This document shows positions 17,139 through 26,062 of a stretch of 64,000 bases of DNA, one piece after another. The DNA lies in contig NZ_CP069303.1 of assembly GCF_016839145.1 (NCBI RefSeq), positions 3,580,501-3,644,500 on the forward strand, given 5' to 3'. Each line of letters begins with the position of its first letter. Position 1 is the stretch's first letter. Position numbers and translations under genes: made by a program. This stretch comes from Shinella sp. PSBB067 (lineage in GTDB: Bacteria > Pseudomonadota > Alphaproteobacteria > Rhizobiales > Rhizobiaceae). The notes under the pieces were generated by a model. The model was not told the DNA's origin, searched no databases, and saw only the letters and a program-made list of their open reading frames with translations.

Positions 17139-18620
17139 CTACCCGCCATACGGCATGAGGCCGACGGGCGATTTGCCGGAATAGTTGGCATAGACGGTCT
17201 TCTTGCGCAGGAAGGCCTCGAGGCCGTGGACGCCGTCGTCGCCGCCCAGCCCGCTGTTCCGATAGCCATTGTGGAAGCCCTGCAGCGATTCCGGACCGAC
17301 CCGGTTGATATAGACCTCGCCGAAATTCACATCATTGACGGCACGCATGATCCGGCTGAAATCGTTGGTGAAGAGATAGGCCGACAGGCCGTAGCGGCTG
17401 TCGTTGGCGACGGCCAGCGCCTCTTCGAAATCCGCGACCTTCATGATCGGCACGACAGGGCCGAAGATCTCGTCGCGCATGATCGGCATGGCCGGCTCCA
17501 CACCGGTCAGCACCGTCGGCGTCAGCCAGTAGCCGCCGGCCACGGGCGGCGTATCCGGGCGGCCGCCCTTCAGCACGGCCTCGGCGCCCGCGCCGATCGC
17601 CTCTTCCACGATGCGCTCGACCTTCTCCAGCTCCCGCGCGGAAACCTTCGGGCCGAGATCCGTCTGCTCGGATAGCGGATCGCCGAGGCGCAGCGAACGG
17701 CTCGCGGCGACGAACTTCTCCACGAACTGGTCGTAGACGCGGTGATGCACCAGCGTGCGCTCGTTGCAGATGCAGACCTGGCCGCAATTCATGTAGCGCG
17801 AGGTAACGGCGGAGCGGACGGCAAGATCGATATCGGCATCGTCCATGACGATGAAGGGGGCCTTGCCGCCGAGTTCCAGCGACACGGGCACGAGATTGGC
17901 CGAGGCCGTCGCCATGATGCGCTTGCCGGTCGGCACACTGCCGGTCATGGTGATGAGGTTGACATCGGGATGCGAGGTCAGCGCCTCGCCGATCTCCGCG
18001 CCGCTGCCCGTGACGATGTTGACGACGCCCGCCGGCACGCCGGCCTTCTCGAACAGGCCCGCCATGTAGAGCGCCGAGAGCGGCGTCTCCTCATGCGGCT
18101 TCAGAACGATGGTGTTGCCCGCGATCATCGACGGGGCGACCTTGCGGCTGACAAGCGCTGCCGGATAGTTCCACGGGATGATCGCCGCGACGACACCGAC
18201 GGGCACGCGCTGGATCCAGATCTGCTCGCCGCGCGCATCGGAGGGCAGGATCTCGCCCTGGATGCGGCGGGCGAATTCCGCATAATAGGAGAAGAAGCCG
18301 GCCGCGCCGCCGATTTCGCCGCGCGCCTCCAGGATGGGCTTGCCCTGCTCCTGCACGACGATGCGCGCCAGTTCCTCGGCATTCTCGGTGATCAGCGCGG
18401 CGATGCGCTGCATGATCGCCGCCCTTTCGAGCGGGGCCATCGCCGCCCAGGCTGGCTGAGCCTTGCGCGCGGCGGCCAGCGCCTCATGGGCCTGCTCCCG
18501 GCTCGCTTCGCCGACCACGGCGAGCACCTTGCCATTGGTCGGGTTGAAGACCTCGCGGGAACCGCCGCGGCCCTCGACCCGGCGCCCGTCGATCAGCATC
18601 GTGTTCGGATTGTCGCTCAT
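17139..18620 (-). CDS. AldA-type aldehyde dehydrogenase (lactaldehyde/glycolaldehyde type)
   Basis: 493 residues of the NAD-dependent ALDH superfamily. Motifs in order: IPWNYPAALVSRK (substrate and cofactor channel), MTGSVPTGKRIM (Rossmann turn), ELGGKAPFIV (general base Glu), GQVCICNERT (nucleophile Cys), EIFGPVVPI, and the AldA-like end GFHNGYRNSGLGGDDGVHGL. E. coli AldA oxidises lactaldehyde and glycolaldehyde; a hydroxy-aldehyde substrate fits here. ATG 18620 follows GGGAG. The gene ends a five-gene minus-strand run with a PdxA2-like enzyme and a ribose-type transporter, so it is probably a step in the same sugar-acid pathway. Confidence 0.88.
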   Translation of the reverse strand: MSDNPNTMLIDGRRVEGRGGSREVFNPTNGKVLAVVGEASREQAHEALAAARKAQPAWAAMAPLERAAIMQRIAALITENAEELARIVVQEQGKPILEARGEIGGAAGFFSYYAEFARRIQGEILPSDARGEQIWIQRVPVGVVAAIIPWNYPAALVSRKVAPSMIAGNTIVLKPHEETPLSALYMAGLFEKAGVPAGVVNIVTGSGAEIGEALTSHPDVNLITMTGSVPTGKRIMATASANLVPVSLELGGKAPFIVMDDADIDLAVRSAVTSRYMNCGQVCICNERTLVHHRVYDQFVEKFVAASRSLRLGDPLSEQTDLGPKVSARELEKVERIVEEAIGAGAEAVLKGGRPDTPPVAGGYWLTPTVLTGVEPAMPIMRDEIFGPVVPIMKVADFEEALAVANDSRYGLSAYLFTNDFSRIMRAVNDVNFGEVYINRVGPESLQGFHNGYRNSGLGGDDGVHGLEAFLRKKTVYANYSGKSPVGLMPYGG

Positions 18621-18646
18621 TGCATTCTCCCTGGAACTGGTGCCGC

Positions 18647-19687
18647 TCATGCGACGGCTTGGTGGGTGGCCGGGCGGGCGAGGTCGAGCGCGTAGTCGAT
18701 CGCCTCCAGCAGGCTGCTCGCCTGCGCCTTGCCCGTGCCGGCGATGTCGAAGGCCGTGCCGTGGTCCACCGAGGTGCGGATGATCGGAAGGCCGAGCGTG
18801 ACGTTGACGCCGCTCAGCGCCGTCCACTGGCCGGTCGCCGTGTCGACGCCGAAGCCGAGCAGCTTGACCGGAATATGCCCCTGGTCGTGATACATGGCGA
18901 CGACGGCATCGTACTGGCCGGCACGCAGCTTGACGAAGACCGTATCGCCCGGCACCGGCCCCTCGACCTTCAGGCCGCGCGCCCGGTACTCCTCCACCAG
19001 CGGCGCGGTGATGTCGATGTCGTGCCGGCCGAAGATGCCGCCCTCGCCGGCATGGGGATTGAGCGCGGCGACGGCGATGCGCGGCTCGGCGATGCCGAGC
19101 GCCCGCAGCGTCTCATGCGTGAGATCGATGACCCGGCCGATGCGCTGCGGCGTCGCCTTCTTCGGCACGTCCTCCAATGCGCAATGGGTGGAGACATGAG
19201 TGACGCGGAAATTGCCGTGCGCCAGCATCATCACGCTGTCGCGGACACCGGTGAGGTCTGCCAGAAGCTCGGTATGGCCGGCATAGTCGTGGCCGGCGAG
19301 ATGCAGCGCCTCCTTGCTGAGCGGGGCGGTGACGATGGCGGTGACGGTGCCGGCAAGCGCCTGCTCGACGGCGATGCGCACCGCCTCATAGGCCTGCTGG
19401 CCGCATTCGGCGCTGACGCGGCCGATCTCGACGGGATGGGAAAGCGGCGGCGTGGGCAGGATCGCCGCCGGCGGGGCATCGGCGATCCCGTCCACGGAGA
19501 TGACCGGCGGCGCGGTCGCGCCGAGGCGGCGAGCGGTCTCCTGCAGCGTGCCCGCGTCGCCCACCAGCAGCAACCGCAGATCGCCCTGCTCCAGCCGTCC
19601 GGCGAAGGCGTCCAGCGCCTTGATGCATATCTCCGGACCGATGCCGGCGGGGTCGCCGACCGTGACGGCTATGGTTCTTCTGTCCAT
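18647..19687 (-). CDS. pdxA2: PdxA2-like 4-phospho-threonate/erythronate dehydrogenase
   Basis: 346 residues of the PdxA family: TVGDPAGIGPE at the N-terminus, VTAPLSKEALHLAG (active-site Lys), VSTHCALEDVPK, AALNPHAGEGG and AMYHDQGHIPVKL, the last three carrying the metal-binding histidines. Biosynthetic PdxA acts in vitamin B6 synthesis, but the PdxA2 branch oxidises and decarboxylates D-threonate 4-phosphate to dihydroxyacetone phosphate, working with DUF1537 kinases. Such a kinase is encoded 4.6 kb away in the divergent arm of this locus, which favours the catabolic role. Lies 26 bases before the AldA gene and 8 bases after the permease. Confidence 0.8.
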   Translation of the reverse strand: MDRRTIAVTVGDPAGIGPEICIKALDAFAGRLEQGDLRLLLVGDAGTLQETARRLGATAPPVISVDGIADAPPAAILPTPPLSHPVEIGRVSAECGQQAYEAVRIAVEQALAGTVTAIVTAPLSKEALHLAGHDYAGHTELLADLTGVRDSVMMLAHGNFRVTHVSTHCALEDVPKKATPQRIGRVIDLTHETLRALGIAEPRIAVAALNPHAGEGGIFGRHDIDITAPLVEEYRARGLKVEGPVPGDTVFVKLRAGQYDAVVAMYHDQGHIPVKLLGFGVDTATGQWTALSGVNVTLGLPIIRTSVDHGTAFDIAGTGKAQASSLLEAIDYALDLARPATHQAVA

Positions 19688-19695
19688 TGTGTCTC

Positions 19696-20673
19696 TCACT
19701 TGATTATCAGGATCTTCGAGCGGTCGATCGTCAGGAAGACGGCGGCGATCAGCACCGCGCCCTTGATGATGTTCTGCAGGTAGGGGTCCATGCCGATCAT
19801 GTTCATGCCGTTGGACAGGATCGCGATGATCATCACGCCCAGCACCGTGCCGCGAATCCGGCCGATGCCGCCGGTGAGCGGCGTACCGCCGACGACCACC
19901 GCCGCGATCACGTCGAGCTCCAGGCCCTGGGCGAGCTGCGCCGTCGCGGCCATAGTGCGCGCGGCCTGCAACAGGCCGGCAAGGCCGCAGAGCGTGCCGC
20001 ACAGGACGAAGACGCCGAGCTTCACCCGGTTGACGGGGATGCCGCTCAGGAGCGCCACCCGCTCGCCGCCGCCGACGGCACGCACCTCGCGGCCGAACAC
20101 CGTATGGTTGAAGACCACCGCCACCACGACCAGCGCGGCAAGTGCGATCAGCACGGAATGGGGAAGGCCGAAGCTGCGCGACGCATAGACCTGCAGGAAG
20201 CCGGGATCGGAGATCGAGACCGGCGCGCCGCGCGTATAGAGCAGCACGACGCCGCGATAGATCACCAGCGTTCCGAGCGTGACGATGAAGGAGGGGATCT
20301 TGCCATAGGCGAAGAGCGCGCCGTTGAGGAGCCCGCAGGCAAAGCCCACCAGCACCGCCGGCACGATGGCGAAGGCCCCCATGCTGCCCGAGGCGGCGGC
20401 AGCCGCAAGGGCGCTCAGCGCGACGGTGGAACCGACCGACAGGTCGATGGAGCCGTTGACGATGACGAAGGTCATCGCCAGCGCCGCCACCAGCAGCACC
20501 GTGCTCTGCTGCAGCACGATGAGGCCGTTGCCGACGGTGAGGAAACGGTCGGACAGGAGGGCGAAGATGACGCAGAGCGCGGCAAGCAGCAGGATGGGAA
20601 AAAGGTCCCGGATGCCGGGCAGGCGCCTTGCGCCCGCGGATGCCACGACCGGGGTTTTTGCTACATCATCCAC
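19696..20673 (-). CDS. Ribose-type ABC transporter permease (RbsC-like)
   Basis: 325 residues, hydrophobic throughout with about nine to ten membrane segments and the CUT2/BPD_transp_2 features NGSIDLSVGSTVALS, IPSFIVTLGTL, GREVRAVGGG and VVVGGTPLTGGIGRIRGT, the latter near the coupling region. It forms the inner-membrane channel for a sugar or sugar-acid importer. Its start overlaps the end of the ATPase gene by 13 bases and the pdxA2-like gene follows after 8, so all are cotranscribed. Confidence 0.92.
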   Translation of the reverse strand: MDDVAKTPVVASAGARRLPGIRDLFPILLLAALCVIFALLSDRFLTVGNGLIVLQQSTVLLVAALAMTFVIVNGSIDLSVGSTVALSALAAAAASGSMGAFAIVPAVLVGFACGLLNGALFAYGKIPSFIVTLGTLVIYRGVVLLYTRGAPVSISDPGFLQVYASRSFGLPHSVLIALAALVVVAVVFNHTVFGREVRAVGGGERVALLSGIPVNRVKLGVFVLCGTLCGLAGLLQAARTMAATAQLAQGLELDVIAAVVVGGTPLTGGIGRIRGTVLGVMIIAILSNGMNMIGMDPYLQNIIKGAVLIAAVFLTIDRSKILIIK

Positions 20674-22145
20674 TTTACAACCTCCTCCTCAGAGGGCCTT
20701 GCGCCGGGCGCGAAGCGATGTGAGATCGCCCCCCTGCGCGTGACAACGATCTCGTCGGCCACGCCGATCAGCTCGGCGAGGTCTTCCGTCACCATGAGGA
20801 TCGTCATGCCCTCGCCGGTAAGCTCGCGCATGAGGCGGTAGATCTCCGCCTTGGCGCCGACATCCACGCCGCGCGTGGGATTGTTGAGCAGCAGCATGCG
20901 CGGCCGGGTGGCGAGGCACTTGCCGAGCACGACCTTCTGCATGTTGCCGCCGGAAAGCGACGAGGTCGCCGCGTCGCGGGCCGCCGTCTTGATGCGCAGC
21001 CGGGCGATCATCTCGTCGGCCACGCGGCGTCCCGCGGTCCGGTCGACCAGACCGCCCGCCGTCCTTGGGCGCACCGCCATCGTCAGGTTCTCCTCGATGG
21101 GAAATTCCGGGATCAGGCCCTCGCCGGTGCGGTCGCCCGGCACATAGGCGATGCCCTGCCGCCAGGCGTCGCGCGGATCGCCCGGGCGGAACGGCTGCCC
21201 GTCGAAGCGCATGGTCCCCGACAGGACCGGCTCGGCGCCGATGACCGCCGCCAGCATGGCATCGCCGCCCGAGCCCTTGAGGCCGCCGATGCCGACGATC
21301 CGCCCGGCTGGCACCGCAAGAGAAACCGGGCCGAGGCCGGAGCGCGTGACGACCTCCTCGAAGGCGAGTTCGGCGGGAACCTCTCCTTGCGCCGGCGCGG
21401 AGGCGGGCGGGAAGATGCCGCCGTCGAATTCGCGGCCGACCATCAGTTCGTGCAGGCGGCTCTCGCTCATTCCGGCCGCCTCGAAGCTGCCGACGAGCGC
21501 GCCGTCCTTGAGCACGACCAGCCGGTCGGAAATGTCGAAGACCTCGTTGAGGTGATGGGAGACGAAGGCGACGCCATGGTCCTGCTCCCGCAGGTTGCGG
21601 ATGACCGCCAGCAGCCGGTGCGCCTCGCGGTTGTTGAGGAAAGCCGTCGATTCGTCGAAGAAGACGAAGCGCGGATTCGCGGCGAGCGCGCGCGCCACCT
21701 CGATTATCTTCAACTGGCCGAGATCGAGGCTGTCGATGTCGGCCGAGACGGAAATGCCGGAATCCAGCCTGTCGAGGATCGCCTGCGCATCCGTCTTCAG
21801 GCGCTTCCAGTCGATGAGGCCAAAGCGGCGGTAGGTGCGAAGCCGGCCGAGCATGACATTCTCGGCGACGGTGAGCGAACGGTTGACGTTGAGCTCCTGG
21901 AAGACCAGCGCCACGCCGCGGGCTTCCGCCTCGGCAAGGCTCTTCGGCGCGTAGGACGCGCCCTCCAGGGTGACGGTTCCCGTATCCCAGGGAAAGACGG
22001 CGGCGAGCGCCTTGAGCAGGGTCGACTTTCCCGCGCCGTTCTCGCCGACGAGCGAGACGACCTCGCCGCGGCTGAAATCGACGGAGACGCCCGAAAGCGC
22101 CCTGGAAGCACCGAAACTCTTGGAAATGTCGCGGGCGGATAGCAT
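20661..22145 (-). CDS. Ribose-type ABC transporter ATPase, duplicated (RbsA/MglA-like)
   Basis: 494 residues with two ATPase halves. Half 1 has Walker A GENGAGKST (about 35-43), the degenerate signature LDLGQLKIIEVARALA, and Walker B FVFFDEST. Half 2 has an altered Walker A region (GLKGSGGDAML) as usual for this family, signature LSGGNMQKVVLGKCLA and Walker B MLLLNNPTRGVD. It powers the CUT2 importer formed with the neighbouring permease and binding protein. Start is 61 bases after the binding-protein stop. Confidence 0.93.
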   Translation of the reverse strand: MLSARDISKSFGASRALSGVSVDFSRGEVVSLVGENGAGKSTLLKALAAVFPWDTGTVTLEGASYAPKSLAEAEARGVALVFQELNVNRSLTVAENVMLGRLRTYRRFGLIDWKRLKTDAQAILDRLDSGISVSADIDSLDLGQLKIIEVARALAANPRFVFFDESTAFLNNREAHRLLAVIRNLREQDHGVAFVSHHLNEVFDISDRLVVLKDGALVGSFEAAGMSESRLHELMVGREFDGGIFPPASAPAQGEVPAELAFEEVVTRSGLGPVSLAVPAGRIVGIGGLKGSGGDAMLAAVIGAEPVLSGTMRFDGQPFRPGDPRDAWRQGIAYVPGDRTGEGLIPEFPIEENLTMAVRPRTAGGLVDRTAGRRVADEMIARLRIKTAARDAATSSLSGGNMQKVVLGKCLATRPRMLLLNNPTRGVDVGAKAEIYRLMRELTGEGMTILMVTEDLAELIGVADEIVVTRRGAISHRFAPGARPSEEEVVKWMM

Positions 22146-22206
22146 GAAGCCTCCCGGCCGGCCGAAGCGGGAGGAGAGCGGCGGGCGCCCTCCTCCCCGG
22201 CGGGCT

Positions 22207-23271
22207 TTACTTGCTGTACTTCATCTCGAAGACCGCGCTCTCGGCATCCTTGTTATAGGTCTGCGAGTGCGCCTTGAAGTCATAGACGGGAACGCCGCCC
22301 GGGAAATCGGCCTTGAACTGGGCCACGCGGTCCTGCGTCAGCGGCAGGAGTTCGAGCTTGATGTTCGCCTTATCGGCCGGAACCTTGTGATCGTTCAGGA
22401 AGTCATACATCGTCACGAGCGCGAAGCCGCCCTGAAGCCAATGGCCGCCGATGTCGAAGAGAAGCTGGCCAGCCTCCACCGCATCGATATTCTCGGGGTT
22501 GAGGTCCATGCCGACGACGATGATGTCCTTGCCGGGCACCTTGCCCGCGCCGGTGATGGCCGCCATGACGCCCGTCGCCGTGCCGCCGTTCGCGGCCCAG
22601 ACGCCCTGGACGTTGGGATTGCCCTGCCAGAGGCTTTCGAACACCGTCTGCGAGGTGTCGCGCACGAAATTGCCGTCGACCTCGCCGACAACCGTGACCT
22701 CCGGATGGGCATCGAGCGCATCCTGCAGGCCGGCCCGGCGGTCGATGGCGACGGACGTGCCGGCGGTGCCGTTGACGACGGCGATGTACTTCTTGCCGTC
22801 GGCGGCCGGCTCAAGCGCGGCGAAGAGCGCCTCGGCCATCTGCTTGCCGGCATCGCGGTCGCTCGGGCCGATGAAGGCGATATAGTTCGGGAACTGCTCC
22901 GACTGCGGCGCGAAATCGGCATAGGTATCGGTCAGGATGACCGGGATGTTGCTCTGGGCGGCAAGCGTCAGGCCGGGCACGGCGGTCGCCCAGTAGGGCG
23001 TGAAAATGATGCCGTCGACGCCCTGCGCCACCAGGTCTTCCAGGCTCTTGATCATCTGGTCGGGCTTGTTGTCGGCGTTGAGCACGACGAGGTCGACGCC
23101 GAGTTCGCCCGCACCCTTCTTCATGAAATCGACATAGGAATTCCAGAACTGCGCGTCCAGCGTCGGCACGACCACGCCGATTGTCGGCTCGTCCGCGGCC
23201 TGGGCCGGCGCGACGACGGCTGCGGCGGCCAGCATCAGGCCAGCCGCCATCGACTTGAGAAACGATCTCAT
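22207..23271 (-). CDS. Periplasmic sugar-binding protein (RbsB-like)
   Basis: 354 residues. A signal peptide (about 1-27, ending APAQAAD) is followed by a type I periplasmic binding fold (PTIGVVVPTLDAQFWNSYVDF, NADNKPDQMIKSLEDLVAQGVDGII, YIAFIGPSDRDAGKQMAEAL). It should capture the substrate for the adjacent importer. ATG 23271 follows GGAGGAG. It is the first gene of the minus-strand run and faces the DeoR-type gene across about 220 bases of AT-rich promoter DNA. The ligand is inferred to be a four-carbon sugar acid or related aldose from the enzymes downstream. Confidence 0.9.
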   Translation of the reverse strand: MRSFLKSMAAGLMLAAAAVVAPAQAADEPTIGVVVPTLDAQFWNSYVDFMKKGAGELGVDLVVLNADNKPDQMIKSLEDLVAQGVDGIIFTPYWATAVPGLTLAAQSNIPVILTDTYADFAPQSEQFPNYIAFIGPSDRDAGKQMAEALFAALEPAADGKKYIAVVNGTAGTSVAIDRRAGLQDALDAHPEVTVVGEVDGNFVRDTSQTVFESLWQGNPNVQGVWAANGGTATGVMAAITGAGKVPGKDIIVVGMDLNPENIDAVEAGQLLFDIGGHWLQGGFALVTMYDFLNDHKVPADKANIKLELLPLTQDRVAQFKADFPGGVPVYDFKAHSQTYNKDAESAVFEMKYSK

Positions 23272-23401
23272 ACTCTCTCCTCCACCTTGATCTCCCTGAC
23301 GGAATCTGGCGTGCGCCGATACCGGCATCATGCCCTTCCGCCCTCAATATGCACCCAAAAGCTATCAAGTTTTTTCAGTCCGGCAAGCTCTATTTGACAT
23401 C

Positions 23402-23431
23402 TTTTGGATTCTTTCTGGAATTTTTTGGAAT
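23402..23431 (+). promoter_or_regulatory. Three phased direct repeats, candidate DeoR-type operator
   Basis: TTTTGGATT, TTTCTGGAATT and TTTTTGGAAT follow each other with TGGA cores at 23405, 23416 and 23426, that is one helical turn apart. A TTGACA element lies at 23394-23399. The site is in the AT-rich spacer between the binding-protein gene and the DeoR-type gene. DeoR-family proteins commonly bind direct repeats, so this is a plausible autoregulatory and operon-control site. Confidence 0.45.
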
Positions 23432-23491
23432 ATCTTGACGAAGCGGGGCATCACTCCCTACCCTCGCGGCAACAAGGAGGATTCCCGCCGC

Positions 23492-24292
23492 ATGCTGCCC
23501 GCCAAACGACGTGCCCGTATCATCGAGCTGCTGCGCACCGAGCATGCGGCATCGCTGCGCGACATGGCCGAGACGCTCGCCATCTCGCTTTCCACCCTGC
23601 GCCGCGACGTCGAATATCTGTGCGAGACCGGCCTCTTGCAGCGCACGCACGGCGGCGCGCTGCTGGAGCCCGCCGCGCTGAAGATGCTGGAGCCCTCGCC
23701 GGAGATCGCCTCAGCCATCGCCAGCGCCGAGAAGCAGGCCATCGGCCGCCGCGCCGCCGCCATGATCCAGCCCGGCCAGACGGTGATCTTCGACAGCGGC
23801 ACCACGACGGCCGCCGCCGCCGCATCCGCGCGCGAGCGCAACGTGCCCTTCACCGCCGTCACAAACGATCTCGCCATCGGCTCGATGCTGTCCGGCAACG
23901 CCGCCATCCATACGACCGTCACGGGCGGTTATGTGCGGCCCGGCTCCTCGACGCTGCTCGGGGCGGGCGCGATGCAGACGCTGTCGCGGCTGCGCGCCGA
24001 CATCGCCTTCATCGGCACGCATGCGCTCACCGGCGAGACCCTTTCCGATACGTCGATCGAGCTCGCGGAGATCAAGAGTACGATCCTGCGTGCCGCCGAC
24101 CGCATCGTGCTGCTTGCCGACAGCGGCAAGTTCTTCAGCACCTCGTTCTGCACCTTCGGCCGGCTGGTCGACGTCCATCTCGTCATAACCGACGACAAGC
24201 TGCCGCCCGAGCATGCCGCCGTCATCCGCGCGCTCGGCGTTCCGGTCGAGACCGTCGAAAGTGCGCCGGCCGGTCTCAGGGGCGTGGCGTGA
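23492..24292 (+). CDS. DeoR/GlpR-family transcriptional regulator
   Basis: 266 residues. N-terminal winged HTH (about 3-58: KRRARIIELLRTEHAASLRD, then SLSTLRRDVEYLCETGLLQRTHGGAL) and a C-terminal DeoR effector domain of the ribose-5-phosphate isomerase-like fold (IFDSGTTTAAAA, TNDLAIGSML, FIGTHALTGETLSDTSI, LLADSGKFFSTSFC). Such repressors respond to phosphorylated sugars. AAGGAGG lies upstream of ATG 23492. It overlaps the kinase gene by 4 bases (GTGA), so regulator and kinase are translated together; the inducer may be the kinase product. Confidence 0.9.
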   Translation: MLPAKRRARIIELLRTEHAASLRDMAETLAISLSTLRRDVEYLCETGLLQRTHGGALLEPAALKMLEPSPEIASAIASAEKQAIGRRAAAMIQPGQTVIFDSGTTTAAAAASARERNVPFTAVTNDLAIGSMLSGNAAIHTTVTGGYVRPGSSTLLGAGAMQTLSRLRADIAFIGTHALTGETLSDTSIELAEIKSTILRAADRIVLLADSGKFFSTSFCTFGRLVDVHLVITDDKLPPEHAAVIRALGVPVETVESAPAGLRGVA

Positions 24293-25311
24293 GCCGTCTG
24301 CGGCTCATTGCCGATGATCTCACCGGCGCGCTCGACAGCGGCTGCGCCTTCGCCGGCACCGACGCCCCGGTGCGGATCGCCGTTCCCGGCCGGCCGCTGC
24401 CGGCGGGAGAGCGGGTCGCCGTCAGCACGGAATCACGCGACATGGAGGAAGCGCAGGCGGTGGCGGCCGTCGCGGCCGCGGTGCGCGCCTTCGGCGCGGA
24501 GAGCCCGGATACCCTGTGGTTCAAGAAGATCGACAGCGTGATGCGCGGTCATCCCTTCGCCGAAACCCGGGCGGCGTTCGAAGCCGGCGGTTTTTCCGCC
24601 TGCGTCTTCGCTCCCGCCTATCCCGAAATGGGACGCATCACTCGCGACGGCCGGCAATACAGGGTCGACGGCGCGGGCGCGCCCGTATCCGTCGGGCCGG
24701 ATTTCCGGCAGGCCCTTGGCCCGCTCGGCCCCGTCCTCACCATCATCGATGCCGAGCGGCAGGAGACGTTGCACACGCATGTGGCCCGCCTGCGGCTGGC
24801 ACTCGCGGCCGGGCGGACGCTGTGGGTCGGCGCGGGCGGGCTTGCCGCGGCCCTTGCGGGCGCACGCGTGCCGGCCCCGTTTCCCCCGCTGCGCGGCGTG
24901 ATCGTCGGCACTCGCCATCCCGTCACGCGCATGCAGGTCGAGCGCGCGCTCGCGGACGGCACGGTTGCCGAAGCCCCGGCCGGCGAAGGCGTCGCCCGGC
25001 TGATCGCGCCGGCCTTCACCGCCGCCAGCGCGGCCGAGACGCATGCCCTGCTGCGCCGGCACCTACATGAGATCGACCTCGGCGCCGCGGACGCAGCGTC
25101 GCTCCTCGTCACCGGCGGCGATACACTTTCGGTCGTCGTCGACGCAACGGGGGCGGAGATTCTGGAATGCATCGGCGAGGCGGCGACCGGTGTTCCGGTC
25201 TCGCGCATCCGGGGCGGACGCTGGGATGGCGTTACCATCCTGTCGAAGTCCGGCGGCTTTGGCGATACCGACCTTCTCTCCCGGCTGGCGGCGCGGCGCG
25301 GGGAGGCATAG
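24289..25311 (+). CDS. Four-carbon acid sugar kinase family protein (DUF1537)
   Basis: 340 residues, shorter than the usual 410-430. The N-terminal domain begins LRLIADDLTGALDSGCAFAG, where the Asp-Asp pair is characteristic, followed by FKKIDSVMRGHP; the C-terminal nucleotide-binding domain shows LLVTGGDTLSVVV and ILSKSGGFGDTDLL. Known members (DtnK, OtnK) phosphorylate D-threonate or erythronate at C4. With the PdxA2-like enzyme this would convert D-threonate to dihydroxyacetone phosphate. The start is GTG 24289, overlapping the regulator stop. The shortened middle region leaves substrate choice open. Confidence 0.85.
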   Translation: MSRLRLIADDLTGALDSGCAFAGTDAPVRIAVPGRPLPAGERVAVSTESRDMEEAQAVAAVAAAVRAFGAESPDTLWFKKIDSVMRGHPFAETRAAFEAGGFSACVFAPAYPEMGRITRDGRQYRVDGAGAPVSVGPDFRQALGPLGPVLTIIDAERQETLHTHVARLRLALAAGRTLWVGAGGLAAALAGARVPAPFPPLRGVIVGTRHPVTRMQVERALADGTVAEAPAGEGVARLIAPAFTAASAAETHALLRRHLHEIDLGAADAASLLVTGGDTLSVVVDATGAEILECIGEAATGVPVSRIRGGRWDGVTILSKSGGFGDTDLLSRLAARRGEA

Positions 25312-25465
25312 GCGGGGCGCCGCCGGCGGAAAACCGGCCCCTGGCCGGCATCGAGCGCAAGAGGCGGGCGTTTGCTCGCGTCTTGCGGCCGGATATCTAT
25401 GCCCTTAATGTTCGGACGACGATCTGTTATGGTCGAATCGCGGCGCCAGCGCCGTTTACGGATCG

Positions 25466-26062
25466 ATGTCCGTGATGTCGGTTCTCATCCGCGTAGGCAT
25501 GTTGAAAGTCTGGAAGATGGTCCCTGCCGAGGTTGTGCGTGATCTTTCCCTGATCGCCGAGATCGTCAATATGGGGGAAACCCCGGAAAAACTCAGCAAA
25601 TCCTGGATAGGCGACCTGATCGACCGCTACGGCATCACCTACAAGCCGGCGATCACCGATACCGACCGCGACGACCTGTTGCGGCTGGCCGACGAGTTCC
25701 GCATCATCTTTTCCATGCAGGCGGACGACCTCGCGGATTTCTCCAACAGGGTTCTCGAAAAGATCCGCTTCTCGCCCCGCATCAAGAACCACGGCGGCTT
25801 CGGCTGGCACATCCATTATTTCGACGAGGACTTCTCGTTCGGCGGGCGCACCCGCTCGAACGCCGCCATGTCCATCATGTCGCTGATCGTGCATGAGGAG
25901 GCCTCCCGCCTCAAAACCTGCAAGGCCATCACCTGCAGCAAGGTCTTCGTCGATACGACGCGCAATTCCTCCAAGGCCTATTGCGACGTGAAGACCTGCG
26001 GCAACCGCGCGCATGTCGCCCATTTCCGCGCCCGGTCGCTGAAACCGGCGCTGCAGGGCTAG
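25466..26062 (+). CDS. CGNR zinc-finger protein (ABATE-domain regulator)
   Basis: 198 residues. The N-terminal 140 residues form the stress-induced ABATE-like domain; the C-terminus is a CGNR zinc finger: CKAITCSKVFVDTTRNSSK then YCDVKTCGNRAHVAHFRAR, supplying four cysteines and a basic DNA-contacting tail. These proteins are believed to be transcription regulators, often beside catabolic genes. ATG 25466 has only a weak ribosome site. The gene converges on the FAD oxidase gene, their stop codons sharing CTAG (26059-26062), so it probably regulates that operon. Confidence 0.8.
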   Translation: MSVMSVLIRVGMLKVWKMVPAEVVRDLSLIAEIVNMGETPEKLSKSWIGDLIDRYGITYKPAITDTDRDDLLRLADEFRIIFSMQADDLADFSNRVLEKIRFSPRIKNHGGFGWHIHYFDEDFSFGGRTRSNAAMSIMSLIVHEEASRLKTCKAITCSKVFVDTTRNSSKAYCDVKTCGNRAHVAHFRARSLKPALQG

